From Bacteroidales bacterium (GTDB lineage: Bacteria; Bacteroidota; Bacteroidia; Bacteroidales; F082), in contig JAFZXR010000040.1 in assembly GCA_017616675.1 (NCBI GenBank), positions 1 through 37,010 on the forward strand: DNA of 37,010 bases. Reading direction: 5' to 3'. Shown piece after piece: positions 15,857-24,409 of the stretch; within the stretch, counting starts at the first letter, position 1; the number at the start of each line of letters is the position of its first letter. The notes below the pieces were generated by a model. It saw nothing but the letters and a program-made list of their open reading frames with translations. It did not search any database and was not told the origin of the DNA. The translations under genes were made by a program, and so were the position numbers.

Positions 15857-17758
15857 TTATTTGATTGTGTTGAAATTTCTACTTATAAACTCACTTAACT
15901 CTTTGCCTTTCAAGAGGTTTTTCGACAATCTCGCGAGGTCGTACAGCTGGTTCACTACAGCTTTGCGCTCATCTTCCGGCTTGTCAAGCAGCGTGGCGAT
16001 GGCCGCGTTGTTGGTGTTGAGCATCAGGGTGTAGCTGTCAGGCATGTCGCCCCACATCGGCATTCCACCCATCTGGTTCATCTCCTTGTAACGGCGCATC
16101 CACTCGTTTTGGATGATCTCGACCGGCGCCTCGCTCTCGTCCAAAGTGCTGAACTCTATGTTGAAATGCGTCTTGTCGATGACATCCTCAAACGCCTTCT
16201 TCACCTCTTCCTTCTGCTTGTCGTCTAGCTTCGATTCCTTCTTAACATCCTCTTTTTCAATGAGTTTGTCGATAGTGTTCGAGTCGACTCTAGCAAACGA
16301 GGTGTGCTCAAACTTCTGCTCAAACGTGCTGATGAAATGCGAGTCGAGCATTCCGTCGAGCATCAGGACGTTGTAGCCGCGCTCCTTAGCCTTCTCGATG
16401 TTGGTGTACTGCTCATCGAGATTTGTCGCGTACAAATATACAACATTTCCGTCTTTGTTCTTCTGTTTTTCTTCAATTAATTTTTTATACTCTTCAATTG
16501 TGTAATATTTTCCGTCGGTATCCTTGAAAAGCATAAATTTTTCGGCTCTTTCGAAGAACTTCGGATCGGCAATCATTCCGTAAACAATGAAAATCTTGAT
16601 GTCGTCCCATTTCTTTTCGTAGTCAGCGCGGTCTTTTTTGAAGAGTTCTTCGAGCTTTTCGGCCACCTTTTTAGTAATATAAGAAGAAATTTTCTTCACA
16701 TTTTGGTCGTTCTGCAGGAACGAACGGCTCACATTCAACGGGATGTCTGGCGAGTCGATGACGCCGTGCAAAAGACTCAGGAAGTCAGGCAAGATGCCCT
16801 CGACAGAGTCGGTCACAAACACTTCGTTGCAATAGAGTTGAATCTTGTTGCGCTGGAACTCGTAACGGTTCGAAATCTTAGGAAAATAAAGTATTCCCGT
16901 GAGGTTGAACGGGTAGTCGACGTTCAGATGGATGTGGAACATCGGCTCGGTGAAGTTCATCGGGTAGAGGGTGTGGTAAAACTCGTTGTATTCCTTGTCC
17001 TCGATCGTCGATGGAGCTTTCTTCCACAAAGGCGCTACGTCGTTGATGATCCAAGGTTTTTCGACTTCTTTGGTCTTCTGTTTGCCGTCTTTGTCTTTCT
17101 CGCCTTCAATCGGTTCTTGAACTTTTTTCGTTCCGAACTGAATCGGCACCGACATGAATTTGCAGTATTTGTTGAGCAATTCGCGAATCTTGCTTTCTTC
17201 GAGGAAATCGGCACAATCGTCTGAAATATAAAGGATTACGTCGGTTCCGCGGTTAGCCTTCGCGATAGGATTCATAGTGTACTCAGGCGATCCGTCGCAC
17301 TCCCAGATGACTCCTTTTTCGTCGTCTTTCTGGGCGTAAGACTTAGTGATCAGTGACACTTTCGACGACACCATGAAAGCGGAGTAGAAGCCCAAGCCAA
17401 AATGTCCGATTATGTTGGCAGCCTCGGCCTCGCTGTTGGTCTTGAATTTCTCGACAAACTCAGTGGCGCCCGAGAAAGCGATTTGGTTGATGTATTTGTC
17501 GACCTCTTCCTCTGTCATGCCTATGCCGTTATCGCGCACCGTGATGGTCTTTTTCTTCTTATCGACCTCCACCTTGACTGTCAAATCGCCGAGCTCGCCG
17601 TTGTATTCGCCAGCAGATGCTAGGGTTTTCAGCTTTTGCGTGGCATCGACAGCATTACTGATTATCTCACGTAAAAAAATCTCGTTTTCCGAGTACAAAA
17701 ACTTTTTGATTACCGGAAAAATGTTTTCCGTTTTAACACCTATGTTACCGTTTTTCAT
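15857..17758 (-). CDS. htpG: Molecular chaperone HtpG (Hsp90)
   Basis: HtpG is the bacterial Hsp90, an ATP-driven homodimeric chaperone of the cytoplasm. The 633-residue protein starts at an ATG at 17756-17758. The GHKL ATPase domain is visible: FLREIISNAVDA with the catalytic E31 and the N35/D38 pocket, DNGIGM, then the lid and GHFGLGFYSAFMV. The middle domain contains VSRSFLQND with the ATP-gamma-phosphate Arg region, and the C-terminal domain ends in a helical dimerisation part without the eukaryotic MEEVD. The upstream 200-base gap holds a palindromic repeat (17791-17882) and no clear -7 box. A heat-shock control site was not found. Confidence 0.96.
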   Translation of the reverse strand: MKNGNIGVKTENIFPVIKKFLYSENEIFLREIISNAVDATQKLKTLASAGEYNGELGDLTVKVEVDKKKKTITVRDNGIGMTEEEVDKYINQIAFSGATEFVEKFKTNSEAEAANIIGHFGLGFYSAFMVSSKVSLITKSYAQKDDEKGVIWECDGSPEYTMNPIAKANRGTDVILYISDDCADFLEESKIRELLNKYCKFMSVPIQFGTKKVQEPIEGEKDKDGKQKTKEVEKPWIINDVAPLWKKAPSTIEDKEYNEFYHTLYPMNFTEPMFHIHLNVDYPFNLTGILYFPKISNRYEFQRNKIQLYCNEVFVTDSVEGILPDFLSLLHGVIDSPDIPLNVSRSFLQNDQNVKKISSYITKKVAEKLEELFKKDRADYEKKWDDIKIFIVYGMIADPKFFERAEKFMLFKDTDGKYYTIEEYKKLIEEKQKNKDGNVVYLYATNLDEQYTNIEKAKERGYNVLMLDGMLDSHFISTFEQKFEHTSFARVDSNTIDKLIEKEDVKKESKLDDKQKEEVKKAFEDVIDKTHFNIEFSTLDESEAPVEIIQNEWMRRYKEMNQMGGMPMWGDMPDSYTLMLNTNNAAIATLLDKPEDERKAVVNQLYDLARLSKNLLKGKELSEFISRNFNTIK

Positions 17759-17790
17759 ATTTATATAATTTGTTAATTTTCAAAACATTA

Positions 17791-17882
17791 CGTCATTTCG
17801 AGCTTGTCGAGAAATCCTCTTTTCGCATAAGCTTATTCTAAAAAGGATTTCTCCATTTCGCTACGCTTCAGTCGAAATGACG
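17791..17882. repeat. 92-bp nested inverted repeat (GTCATTTCGA type)
   Basis: The outer arms CGTCATTTCGA (17791-17801) and TCGAAATGACG (17872-17882) are perfect inverse copies. The inner arms GAGAAATCCT (17809-17818) and AGGATTTCTC (17844-17853) pair as well. The apex contains TAAGCTTA. The element lies between the divergent htpG and methyltransferase genes and has no coding potential. Its layout resembles dispersed palindromic elements common in Bacteroidota genomes; only one copy is in this window. Confidence 0.8.
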
Positions 17883-17951
17883 AACAGAATGTATCAAAAA
17901 CCATTCCAAAATATTTCATTCTGCCAAAATGTCACCTGTTCGGTTTTTTTG

Positions 17952-17959
17952 TATCTTTG
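17952..17959 (+). promoter_or_regulatory. Bacteroidota -7 box upstream of the methyltransferase gene
   Basis: TATCTTTG is an exact TAnnTTTG match ending 15 bases before the ATG at 17975, which predicts a leader of about 10 bases. No matching -33 TTTG is seen at 19 bases. The position argues for the ATG at 17975 as the true start, since the in-frame TTG at 17957 lies within the box itself. Confidence 0.5.
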
Positions 17960-17974
17960 CAGAAAATAAAAAGG

Positions 17975-19141
17975 ATGGAAAAATTCTTCGCAAAAGTCGA
18001 AAATTCACTTAAAGACAACTCAATTGTTAAAATGACATTGTCGAAGCCGGTGTCGAAAAATAATGAGTTGCGTAATGTTTATGTGAAACCTATCTTGTTG
18101 AAAGACAATAAGATGTATCAGTTTACATTTCGTTATGAACGTCGCGACGAGACGAAGAATTTTGATGCCCGACAGACTTTGGAGCAGGTGAAAAATCTTG
18201 TTCCCGAAGTGTTTCAAAACGTGTCGCTTTTCACCTTGACGGAAGATGTTACGCTGCTTGTCAGCAAAAAAGGTAAACCCACGCTGATGTGCAAGAAAAT
18301 CAACGAGAAACGTGAGGCGGATTTGAGTCACGACCATGAAAAACAACGTCTGATTGACCCGACGAATCCTTGGTGGCATCTTCTTGGACTGACAACCCGC
18401 GACGGCAAGGTCATCGCCGACATGCAGCATAAGTTCAAACAAATCTGCAAATACGTTGAAATCGTTGATGGCGTGATGCGTCAGACCAAGTTCGACGATG
18501 AGATTCACATCGCCGATATGGGAGCAGGGAAGGGCTATCTGACATTCGCTTTGTATGAATATCTCACCACACATTACGACAAGAAAATCGTGATGGAAGG
18601 GGTTGAGATTCGCAAGGATTTGGTGTTGAAAATCAATGATATAATTGAAAAATGCAATTTAAAAAATTTCAAATTCATTGAAAACTCAATTGAAGATTAC
18701 AATCCATCAAATCTCGAGGTGCTGATTGCGCTTCATGCATGTGACACTGCCACCGACGACGCTATATTAAAAGGTATAAGAAACAATGCGAAGCTGATAA
18801 TCTGTGCGCCTTGTTGTCATAAGCAGATTCGTCGCGAGATGGAGAAATCGGGCAAGACCGACGCCATGACTAAATACGGCATTTTCCTTGAGCGTCAAGC
18901 GGTTATGATTACTGATGCGGTTCGAGCTTTGGTTTTGGAGTATTGCGGCTATAAGACTCAGGTGATGGAATTCATCGAATATGACAATACCCCGAAAAAC
19001 GTGCTTCTCGTGGGTAGAAAAACTGACAAAGCCGTTGATAAAGAAAGGGTTGCGGCTGAGATAAAAAATCTGCTCGACCAATACGGCATTGAGGAACATT
19101 ATTTATGGAAAAATCTGTGGAAAAATTGTCGCACGTATTAA
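17975..19141 (+). CDS. Class I SAM-dependent methyltransferase (Methyltransf_32-like)
   Basis: The 387-residue protein starts at the ATG at 17975, preceded by an AAAAGG ribosome-binding site. The first ~150 residues form an accessory domain with no motif I recognise. The SAM-binding domain follows: motif I is ADMGAGKGYLTF (D181 onward), with GVEIRKDLV as the acidic strand-2 end, then ALHACDTATDDAI, and C280-C281-H-K in ICAPCCHKQ. The HACDTATD plus CCHK combination is characteristic of a family that includes eukaryotic METTL25-like and GSTCD-type proteins. The substrate is unknown; an RNA substrate is a reasonable guess by analogy only. It stands alone between a repeat-bearing gap and ilvE. 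Confidence 0.82.
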   Translation: MEKFFAKVENSLKDNSIVKMTLSKPVSKNNELRNVYVKPILLKDNKMYQFTFRYERRDETKNFDARQTLEQVKNLVPEVFQNVSLFTLTEDVTLLVSKKGKPTLMCKKINEKREADLSHDHEKQRLIDPTNPWWHLLGLTTRDGKVIADMQHKFKQICKYVEIVDGVMRQTKFDDEIHIADMGAGKGYLTFALYEYLTTHYDKKIVMEGVEIRKDLVLKINDIIEKCNLKNFKFIENSIEDYNPSNLEVLIALHACDTATDDAILKGIRNNAKLIICAPCCHKQIRREMEKSGKTDAMTKYGIFLERQAVMITDAVRALVLEYCGYKTQVMEFIEYDNTPKNVLLVGRKTDKAVDKERVAAEIKNLLDQYGIEEHYLWKNLWKNCRTY

Positions 19142-19150
19142 AATAAAGCG

Positions 19151-19158
19151 TAAATTTG
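19151..19158 (+). promoter_or_regulatory. Bacteroidota -7 box upstream of ilvE
   Basis: TAAATTTG is an exact TAnnTTTG match in the 63-base gap before ilvE, about 47 bases from its ATG. A TTG at 19126-19128 is 22 bases upstream, slightly longer than the usual 19. Confidence 0.45.
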
Positions 19159-19204
19159 CAATCCAGGAAAACGACAAAAATATTAACATAAAATAAATTT
19201 TATC

Positions 19205-20227
19205 ATGCAAAACATCGATTGGGGATCACTCCCATTTGGTTACTACCCAACAAATTACAACATCCGTTGCTATTACAGAAACGGTGAATGGGGCGAGCTG
19301 GAATGCTGCTCGGAGACAACTATTAACATTCATATGGCAGCCACATGCCTTCACTACGGTCAGGAAGCTTTCGAGGGTTTGAAGGCTCACCGCGGCGCTG
19401 ACGGCAAGGTGCGTATCTTCCGCTTGGACGAGAATGCCAAACGTTTGCAGTCGTCATGCGACGGCATCTGCATGCCACGTTTCCCAATGGAGAAATTTGA
19501 GGAAGCCATCATCAAATGTGTGAAGCTCAATAAGGAATTCATCCCACCATACGAAAGCGGCGCTTCGTTGTATCTGCGTCCACTTATCATCGGTACAGGT
19601 GAGCGTGTTGGTGTGAAGCCAGCTGATGAATATCTCTTCCTCGTGTTCGCAACACCGGTTGGTCCATATTTCAAAGGCGGTTTCATGGCTAACCCATACG
19701 TCATCACACGTAAGTACGACCGTTCAGCACCTCTCGGAACAGGTGTCTACAAAGTCGGCGGCAACTACGCAGCATCATTGCGCGCTCACGTCGAGGCTTG
19801 CCACGGCGGCCAGTATGCATGTGAGTTCTATCTCGACGCAAAAGAGAAGAAATATATCGACGAGGCAGGTGCAGCTAACTTCTTCGGTGTGAAGAACAAC
19901 ACCTACATCACTCCACAGTCGACATCAATCCTTCCTTCAATCACCAACAAGAGCTTGATGCAGATTGCTGAGACTCTCGGTCTGAAGGTGGAGCGTCGTC
20001 CGATAGCTGAAGAGGAACTCGCTACATTTGAAGAGGCAGGCGCATGCGGCACAGCAGCCGTCATCAGCCCTATATCACGTATCGACGATCCTGAGACAGG
20101 CAAGTCGTATCAGTTTGGCGACGGCAAACCGGGTCCATGGTGCGAGAAGCTTTACAAGAAGCTCCGCGGCATCCAGACAGGTACTGAGCCTGATGAGTTC
20201 GGATGGAACACATTCGTTGAGGTTTAA
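19205..20227 (+). CDS. ilvE: Branched-chain amino acid aminotransferase
   Basis: This PLP enzyme performs the last step of Ile, Leu and Val synthesis and the first of their breakdown, exchanging the amino group with 2-oxoglutarate. At 340 residues it belongs to the longer BCAT type II group shared with eukaryotes. Visible motifs: CLHYGQEAFEGLKA, FRLDENAKRL, YLRPLIIGTGE, the PLP-binding Lys K183 in GVYKVGGNYA, and EAGAANFFGV in the cofactor-binding region. The codon use is that of a highly expressed gene. A hairpin terminator follows the stop, so it is probably a single-gene transcript. Confidence 0.95.
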   Translation: MQNIDWGSLPFGYYPTNYNIRCYYRNGEWGELECCSETTINIHMAATCLHYGQEAFEGLKAHRGADGKVRIFRLDENAKRLQSSCDGICMPRFPMEKFEEAIIKCVKLNKEFIPPYESGASLYLRPLIIGTGERVGVKPADEYLFLVFATPVGPYFKGGFMANPYVITRKYDRSAPLGTGVYKVGGNYAASLRAHVEACHGGQYACEFYLDAKEKKYIDEAGAANFFGVKNNTYITPQSTSILPSITNKSLMQIAETLGLKVERRPIAEEELATFEEAGACGTAAVISPISRIDDPETGKSYQFGDGKPGPWCEKLYKKLRGIQTGTEPDEFGWNTFVEV

Positions 20228-20253
20228 TCGAAGATTAAAATTCAATTTTTTTG

Positions 20254-20290
20254 AAAAAAACACGTCATTTTTGGTGGCGTGTTTTTATTT
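20254..20290 (+). terminator. Intrinsic terminator of ilvE
   Basis: A-run, then CACGTCA (20261-20267), a 7-base loop and TGGCGTG (20275-20281), followed by a long T-run. The stem has 7 pairs including one G-T, extended by A-T pairs of the flanking runs. It lies 27 bases after the ilvE stop. Confidence 0.8.
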
Positions 20291-20295
20291 TTTTG

Positions 20296-20303
20296 TATTT
20301 TTG
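20296..20303 (+). promoter_or_regulatory. Bacteroidota -7 box upstream of the Omp28-like gene
   Basis: TATTTTTG is an exact TAnnTTTG match directly after the ilvE terminator T-run and 38 bases before the ATG at 20342. The expected -33 position falls in the terminator stem and shows no TTTG at 19 bases. Confidence 0.45.
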
Positions 20304-20341
20304 TAGTTTAAATATTGAATAACAGTTTAAATAATTAGTCT

Positions 20342-22102
20342 ATGAAAAAATTTACACTCTTCCTAATTGCTTTACTTTCAATGACTTACATGTCGAGAGC
20401 ACAGCAATATGTCTCAACTGAGCCGTCTAACAGGAACGTCGTCCTCGAGGAGTTCACAGGCCGTCTTTGCGGCTATTGCCCTGATGGACATATCATCGCA
20501 AATCAGATTAAGGCTAACAATCCTGATAGATTCTGGTCGGTTAATATTCATTCGGCGGGTTCATCCAACTTCTCGACGGACACATATCCGAATTTGAATA
20601 CGACTAAAGGTAATCAGATCCGTGCGGCTTTTGGCGCCACATCATTCCCGAGTGGTGTTGTCAACCGTTCAACATCCAGCGCACAGGGCCGTGGTTCGTG
20701 GAGCAATCTTGCGAATCAACAGATGAATCAGGCCGCTGAATGCAATGTGGCTGGTGTAGCAAAAATCAATCCTGACACACGTACGGCCAACATTACCGTT
20801 GAGGTTTATTACACCGGAAACAGTTCAGTATCAGAGAATTACCTTACCGTCGTCATGCTTCAGGACAGTATCATGGGCAGTCAGTCGAGTGGCTCGACAA
20901 ATCCGTCACAATGGATTAACGGTCAGTATTGCCACATGCATGTTTTGCGTGACATCATCACTCCAACGATGGGCGAAGCCATCAGTCCTACGACACAGGG
21001 CACTTTGATTACAAGAACATACGAATACAACATTCCTGAGAGCATAGGTGATCCTAATGGAGTGGATGTGATACTTGACCATATCAGCTTCCTTGCCTGG
21101 GTTTCAGAGAAATATCAAGGTACTCCGACACGTCCGCTCTTGAATGCTTGCGAGCTTACAAAGACCACCTTGACCGACGAGCCTATCTATCCGATGATGA
21201 GCATTGTCACACAACAGGTTGCTGCATCATGCAATAATTCCAAGACCTTCGATTTCAACATTACAAATATCGGTACCGATACTTTGACATCGATAGTGTT
21301 TAATGCCAATGTCGACGATGTTACATATGATTTTGAATGGAATGGTGAGCTTCCTTCGGGCGAAAATACCAAGATGCATTTCACCATGGATGTTCCTTTC
21401 GGCAACCACGTCGGAACATTGAATATCACTGAGGCTAACGGCGAGACATACGAGAGCTCGATGTCGTTCGCTGCCGAGAGTTTGGAATGGACAGAGCTGA
21501 GCGTGGATGGCGAGACTACCAACATCAAGTTGTATATCGTTCAAGACCAGTTCGGTGAGCAGATTACGTGGGATATTATCAACTCGGCTGGCGAAGTTGT
21601 TGCATCAGGCGGCCCATATCAGCACCTTATCGGTTCAGGCTCGACACAGGTCAACGCTGTCAATATCAATGATATCCCGGCCAACGAGTGCTATCTGTTC
21701 AGAATCTACGATTCCAACAGCAATGGTATCTGCTGCAATTACGGCCAAGGCTATTATTACTTTAAAGATGCCGCCGGTAACAGATTTATCGAGGGTGCAG
21801 GCGATTATGGCGCTGAAGACAAGCAGTTGTTCTCAATTCATACTCATGGCTTAGGCGTCAACGAGCAAGAGGCGAATGGCTTCAATATTTATCCTAACCC
21901 TGCCAACAACAAGATTTATGTCGATGGCGAAGGCGTGGGCGCTGTTGAGGTTTATAACTCACTCGGACAGAAAGTCATCACTGTTGAAGGTTCAGAGAAC
22001 ACAGCTGTCGATGTGACATCATTCGAAAACGGTGTCTACATGGTGAGAGTCATCACCGACGAAGGCGCTGTATCAACAAAGAAAGTGACAATCGCACACT
22101 AG
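20342..22102 (+). CDS. Omp28-like secreted protein with T9SS C-terminal sorting domain
   Basis: The 586-residue protein has a clear signal peptide (MKKFTLFLIALLSMTYMSRA, cut before QQYV). Residues ~31-160 resemble the Omp28 family, a thioredoxin-like fold, with a CxxC pair at C43-GY-C46 in FTGRLCGYCPDGH. Beta-rich middle domains follow, including a DSNSNGICCNYGQGYY segment reminiscent of small calcium-binding or pre-peptidase-like beta domains. The last ~75 residues are a type A sorting domain (NIYPNPANNKIYV, YNSLGQKV, FENGVYMVRV, KKVTIAH) that directs export across the outer membrane by the type IX system and surface attachment. It is therefore probably a cell-surface protein; its activity is unknown. 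The CxxC pair may be redox-active. Confidence 0.88.
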   Translation: MKKFTLFLIALLSMTYMSRAQQYVSTEPSNRNVVLEEFTGRLCGYCPDGHIIANQIKANNPDRFWSVNIHSAGSSNFSTDTYPNLNTTKGNQIRAAFGATSFPSGVVNRSTSSAQGRGSWSNLANQQMNQAAECNVAGVAKINPDTRTANITVEVYYTGNSSVSENYLTVVMLQDSIMGSQSSGSTNPSQWINGQYCHMHVLRDIITPTMGEAISPTTQGTLITRTYEYNIPESIGDPNGVDVILDHISFLAWVSEKYQGTPTRPLLNACELTKTTLTDEPIYPMMSIVTQQVAASCNNSKTFDFNITNIGTDTLTSIVFNANVDDVTYDFEWNGELPSGENTKMHFTMDVPFGNHVGTLNITEANGETYESSMSFAAESLEWTELSVDGETTNIKLYIVQDQFGEQITWDIINSAGEVVASGGPYQHLIGSGSTQVNAVNINDIPANECYLFRIYDSNSNGICCNYGQGYYYFKDAAGNRFIEGAGDYGAEDKQLFSIHTHGLGVNEQEANGFNIYPNPANNKIYVDGEGVGAVEVYNSLGQKVITVEGSENTAVDVTSFENGVYMVRVITDEGAVSTKKVTIAH

Positions 22103-22107
22103 TCGAC

Positions 22108-22503
22108 ATGTTCTCGTGCCCTATTCAGATTAGGATGAGCGACCTCGATCCGTTTGACCATGTCAACAACGGAGCGCAGTGTAACTTGTTCGACTACGGA
22201 CGAAGCCAGTATTTCGAACATCTTTTCAATAATAAGATTGATTGGATGAAGTTCAGCTATGTGCTTGTCCATGTGGAACTCGATTTCAAGAAGCCTGTGA
22301 AGATTCACGACCAGATCGTTTGTGAGACGGAGGCTTACGAGATAGGGCATACGAGTTTCAAGATGCGTCAGTATCTGAAAAACGCTGTGACAGACGAGGT
22401 TTTAACCGTTTGTCACAGCGTTATTGTTTGCATCGACCGAGCCAAAAACGTGCCAATGGAGATACCTGAGGCCGATAAGTTTATGCTCGGATTCAGTTTC
22501 TAA
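22108..22503 (+). CDS. Acyl-CoA thioesterase, hot-dog fold (YbgC/FadM-like)
   Basis: The 131-residue protein has the 4-hydroxybenzoyl-CoA thioesterase-type hot-dog fold. The active-site helix segment is [16 protein letters not shown], where the Asp (DPFDHVNN) is the expected catalytic or water-positioning residue; [10 protein letters not shown] follows as in the family. Enzymes of this kind hydrolyse acyl-CoA thioesters in the cytoplasm as tetramers; chain length cannot be read from sequence. It follows the Omp28-like gene by 5 bases and converges on pyrF, overlapping its 3' end by 4 bases. Confidence 0.85.
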   Translation: MFSCPIQIRMSDLDPFDHVNNGAQCNLFDYGRSQYFEHLFNNKIDWMKFSYVLVHVELDFKKPVKIHDQIVCETEAYEIGHTSFKMRQYLKNAVTDEVLTVCHSVIVCIDRAKNVPMEIPEADKFMLGFSF

Positions 22504-23327
22504 ATCAGGCTGTTAGCCTTAAGAATCTCTTCCATCTGATTTTGCAGTTTCTTCGCCTCCTCGGCAGCTCTCTCTGCGAAATCTTCTCCGTTTGAAGCGT
22601 AGATTATTCCTCTCGATGAGTTGACAAGCAATCCTATCTGTTTGTTGAGTCCGTATTTTGCAACTGCCTGTAAATCACCGCCTTGCGCTCCTACACCTGG
22701 AACGAGGAGGAAATGTTCCGGCATCATTTTACGGATCTCGCCGAGCTCTTCAGGATGCGTGGCGCCGACGACATACATCATTTTCTCGCTATTGGCCCAT
22801 TCATTCGACTTCAAAAGCACATTTTTGTATAGTTCTTTGCCTTCTGTGTTGAGATATTGGAAGTCTTTTGAGCCTTTGTTTGATGTCAAAGCCAGCAAAA
22901 TCACCCATTTGTCTTCAAAACCGAGGAAAGGCTCTACCGAGTCGACACCCATGTAAGGTGCCACGGTGATGGCGTCGGCTTTTAAAGTCTCGAAGAAAGC
23001 ACGGGCGTAGTTGGCAGAGGTGTTCCCGATGTCGCCACGTTTTGCGTCGGCGATAACGAAAATCTCAGGATGATGTAACTTGATGTAATTGATAGTCTTT
23101 TCAAGACTTGCCCATCCTTTGGCACCGTAAACCTCATAAAATGCTGTGTTTGGCTTGAATGCGACGGCATAATTTGCTGTAGCGTCGATGATGGCTTTGT
23201 TAAAAGCGAAGACCGGATCTTCTTCATTCAGTAGATGCTGCGGAATCTTCTTTATATCGGTGTCAAGACCAACGCAAAGAAACGATTTCTTTGCCCTGAT
23301 TTGGTTTATTATATCTTGTTTATTCAT
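22500..23327 (-). CDS. pyrF: Orotidine 5'-phosphate decarboxylase
   Basis: PyrF makes UMP from OMP, the last step of the de novo pathway whose dihydroorotate step is encoded by pyrK-pyrD in this window. The 275-residue protein is of the longer (type 2) form. The catalytic segment [19 protein letters not shown] holds the Asp-Lys-Asp arrangement of the active site, and FLCVGLDTD is the family N-terminus. The phosphate-binding end is [11 protein letters not shown] with its Arg. The ATG overlaps the prfA stop by one base (TAATG), so it is probably translated with prfA, and its 3' end overlaps the convergent thioesterase gene. Confidence 0.95.
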   Translation of the reverse strand: MNKQDIINQIRAKKSFLCVGLDTDIKKIPQHLLNEEDPVFAFNKAIIDATANYAVAFKPNTAFYEVYGAKGWASLEKTINYIKLHHPEIFVIADAKRGDIGNTSANYARAFFETLKADAITVAPYMGVDSVEPFLGFEDKWVILLALTSNKGSKDFQYLNTEGKELYKNVLLKSNEWANSEKMMYVVGATHPEELGEIRKMMPEHFLLVPGVGAQGGDLQAVAKYGLNKQIGLLVNSSRGIIYASNGEDFAERAAEEAKKLQNQMEEILKANSLI

Positions 23328-24409
23328 TAGTCCTCCAATCCTTCTTTGAGACGTTCAGCATTTTCTGCCATTTGCAGGTTTTCGATAAACGCTGTCAGGT
23401 CGCCGTCCATCACCGATGTCAGGTTATAAACCGTAAATCCGATGCGGTGGTCGGTGACACGGCCCTGCGGGTAGTTGTAGGTGCGTATCTTAGCCGAACG
23501 GTCGCCGGTAGACACCATGGTCTTACGTTTCGAGCAGACTTCCTCCATGTATTTGTTGTATTCCGCCTCGTAGATACGCGTTCTCAGGATTTTCATAGCT
23601 TTCGCCATGTTCTTGGCTTGCGAGCGCTCGTCGATGCAGCTCACCACCACGCCAGTAGGGATGTGGGTGAGACGCACGGCGCTGTAAGTAGTGTTAACGC
23701 ACTGTCCGCCAGGTCCTGACGCTGCACAGTAGACCTCTTTCTTGATATCTTTATCGAGCAGTTCCACGTCGAACTCTTCAGCTTCTGGAAGCACCACCAC
23801 CGATGCCGCCGAGGTATGGATACGGCCTTGTGTCTCGGTCTTCGGCACACGCTGCACGCGATGCACTCCCGATTCGAACTTCAGGATGCCGTAGGCTCCG
23901 TCGCCGATGACGTTGAACACGATCTCCTTGAAACCACCTGCTGTTCCTTCGTTAGCGTCGACGGTCTCGACCTTCCAGTTTTTCGCTTCGCAGAATTTGA
24001 GATACATCCTGTAGAGGTCGCCGGCGAAGATAGCTGCCTCGTCACCGCCAGTACCTGCACGGATTTCCATCACGGCGTTCTTGCCGTCGGTAGGATCCTT
24101 AGGGATGAGCATCAGGCGGATGTCTTCCTCGAGCTTGCCGACTTTCTCGGTAGCCTCGTCGAGTTCTTCCTGTGCCATTTGGCGCATGTCCTCGTCCTTC
24201 TCAGTCTTCAGCATTTCCTTGGCTTCGCTGATGTTGGCGAGATATGTCTTATATTGGTTGAACGCCTCGATAACCGGCTCAAGGTCTTTATAGTCCTTGT
24301 TCACCTTGACGTAACGCTTCATGTCGTTCATCAGTTCCGGGTCGTTGAGCTGCTCACGCAAGCCTTCCCAGCGTTCTTTAATCGCTTCAAGTTTGTCAAT
24401 AATTTCCAT
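23327..24409 (-). CDS. prfA: Peptide chain release factor 1
   Basis: RF1 ends translation at UAA and UAG. The 360-residue protein is full length. The stop-codon-reading PxT motif is P189-K-T191 (in [10 protein letters not shown]), and the catalytic GGQ is at residues 234-236 in SGPGGQCVN, whose Gln is normally methylated by PrmC. The coiled N-terminal domain is complete. Both ends have one-base TAATG overlaps, with purM upstream and pyrF downstream, so the three are likely one translationally coupled unit; the order purM-prfA-pyrF fits what I recall from Bacteroides. Confidence 0.97.
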   Translation of the reverse strand: MEIIDKLEAIKERWEGLREQLNDPELMNDMKRYVKVNKDYKDLEPVIEAFNQYKTYLANISEAKEMLKTEKDEDMRQMAQEELDEATEKVGKLEEDIRLMLIPKDPTDGKNAVMEIRAGTGGDEAAIFAGDLYRMYLKFCEAKNWKVETVDANEGTAGGFKEIVFNVIGDGAYGILKFESGVHRVQRVPKTETQGRIHTSAASVVVLPEAEEFDVELLDKDIKKEVYCAASGPGGQCVNTTYSAVRLTHIPTGVVVSCIDERSQAKNMAKAMKILRTRIYEAEYNKYMEEVCSKRKTMVSTGDRSAKIRTYNYPQGRVTDHRIGFTVYNLTSVMDGDLTAFIENLQMAENAERLKEGLED

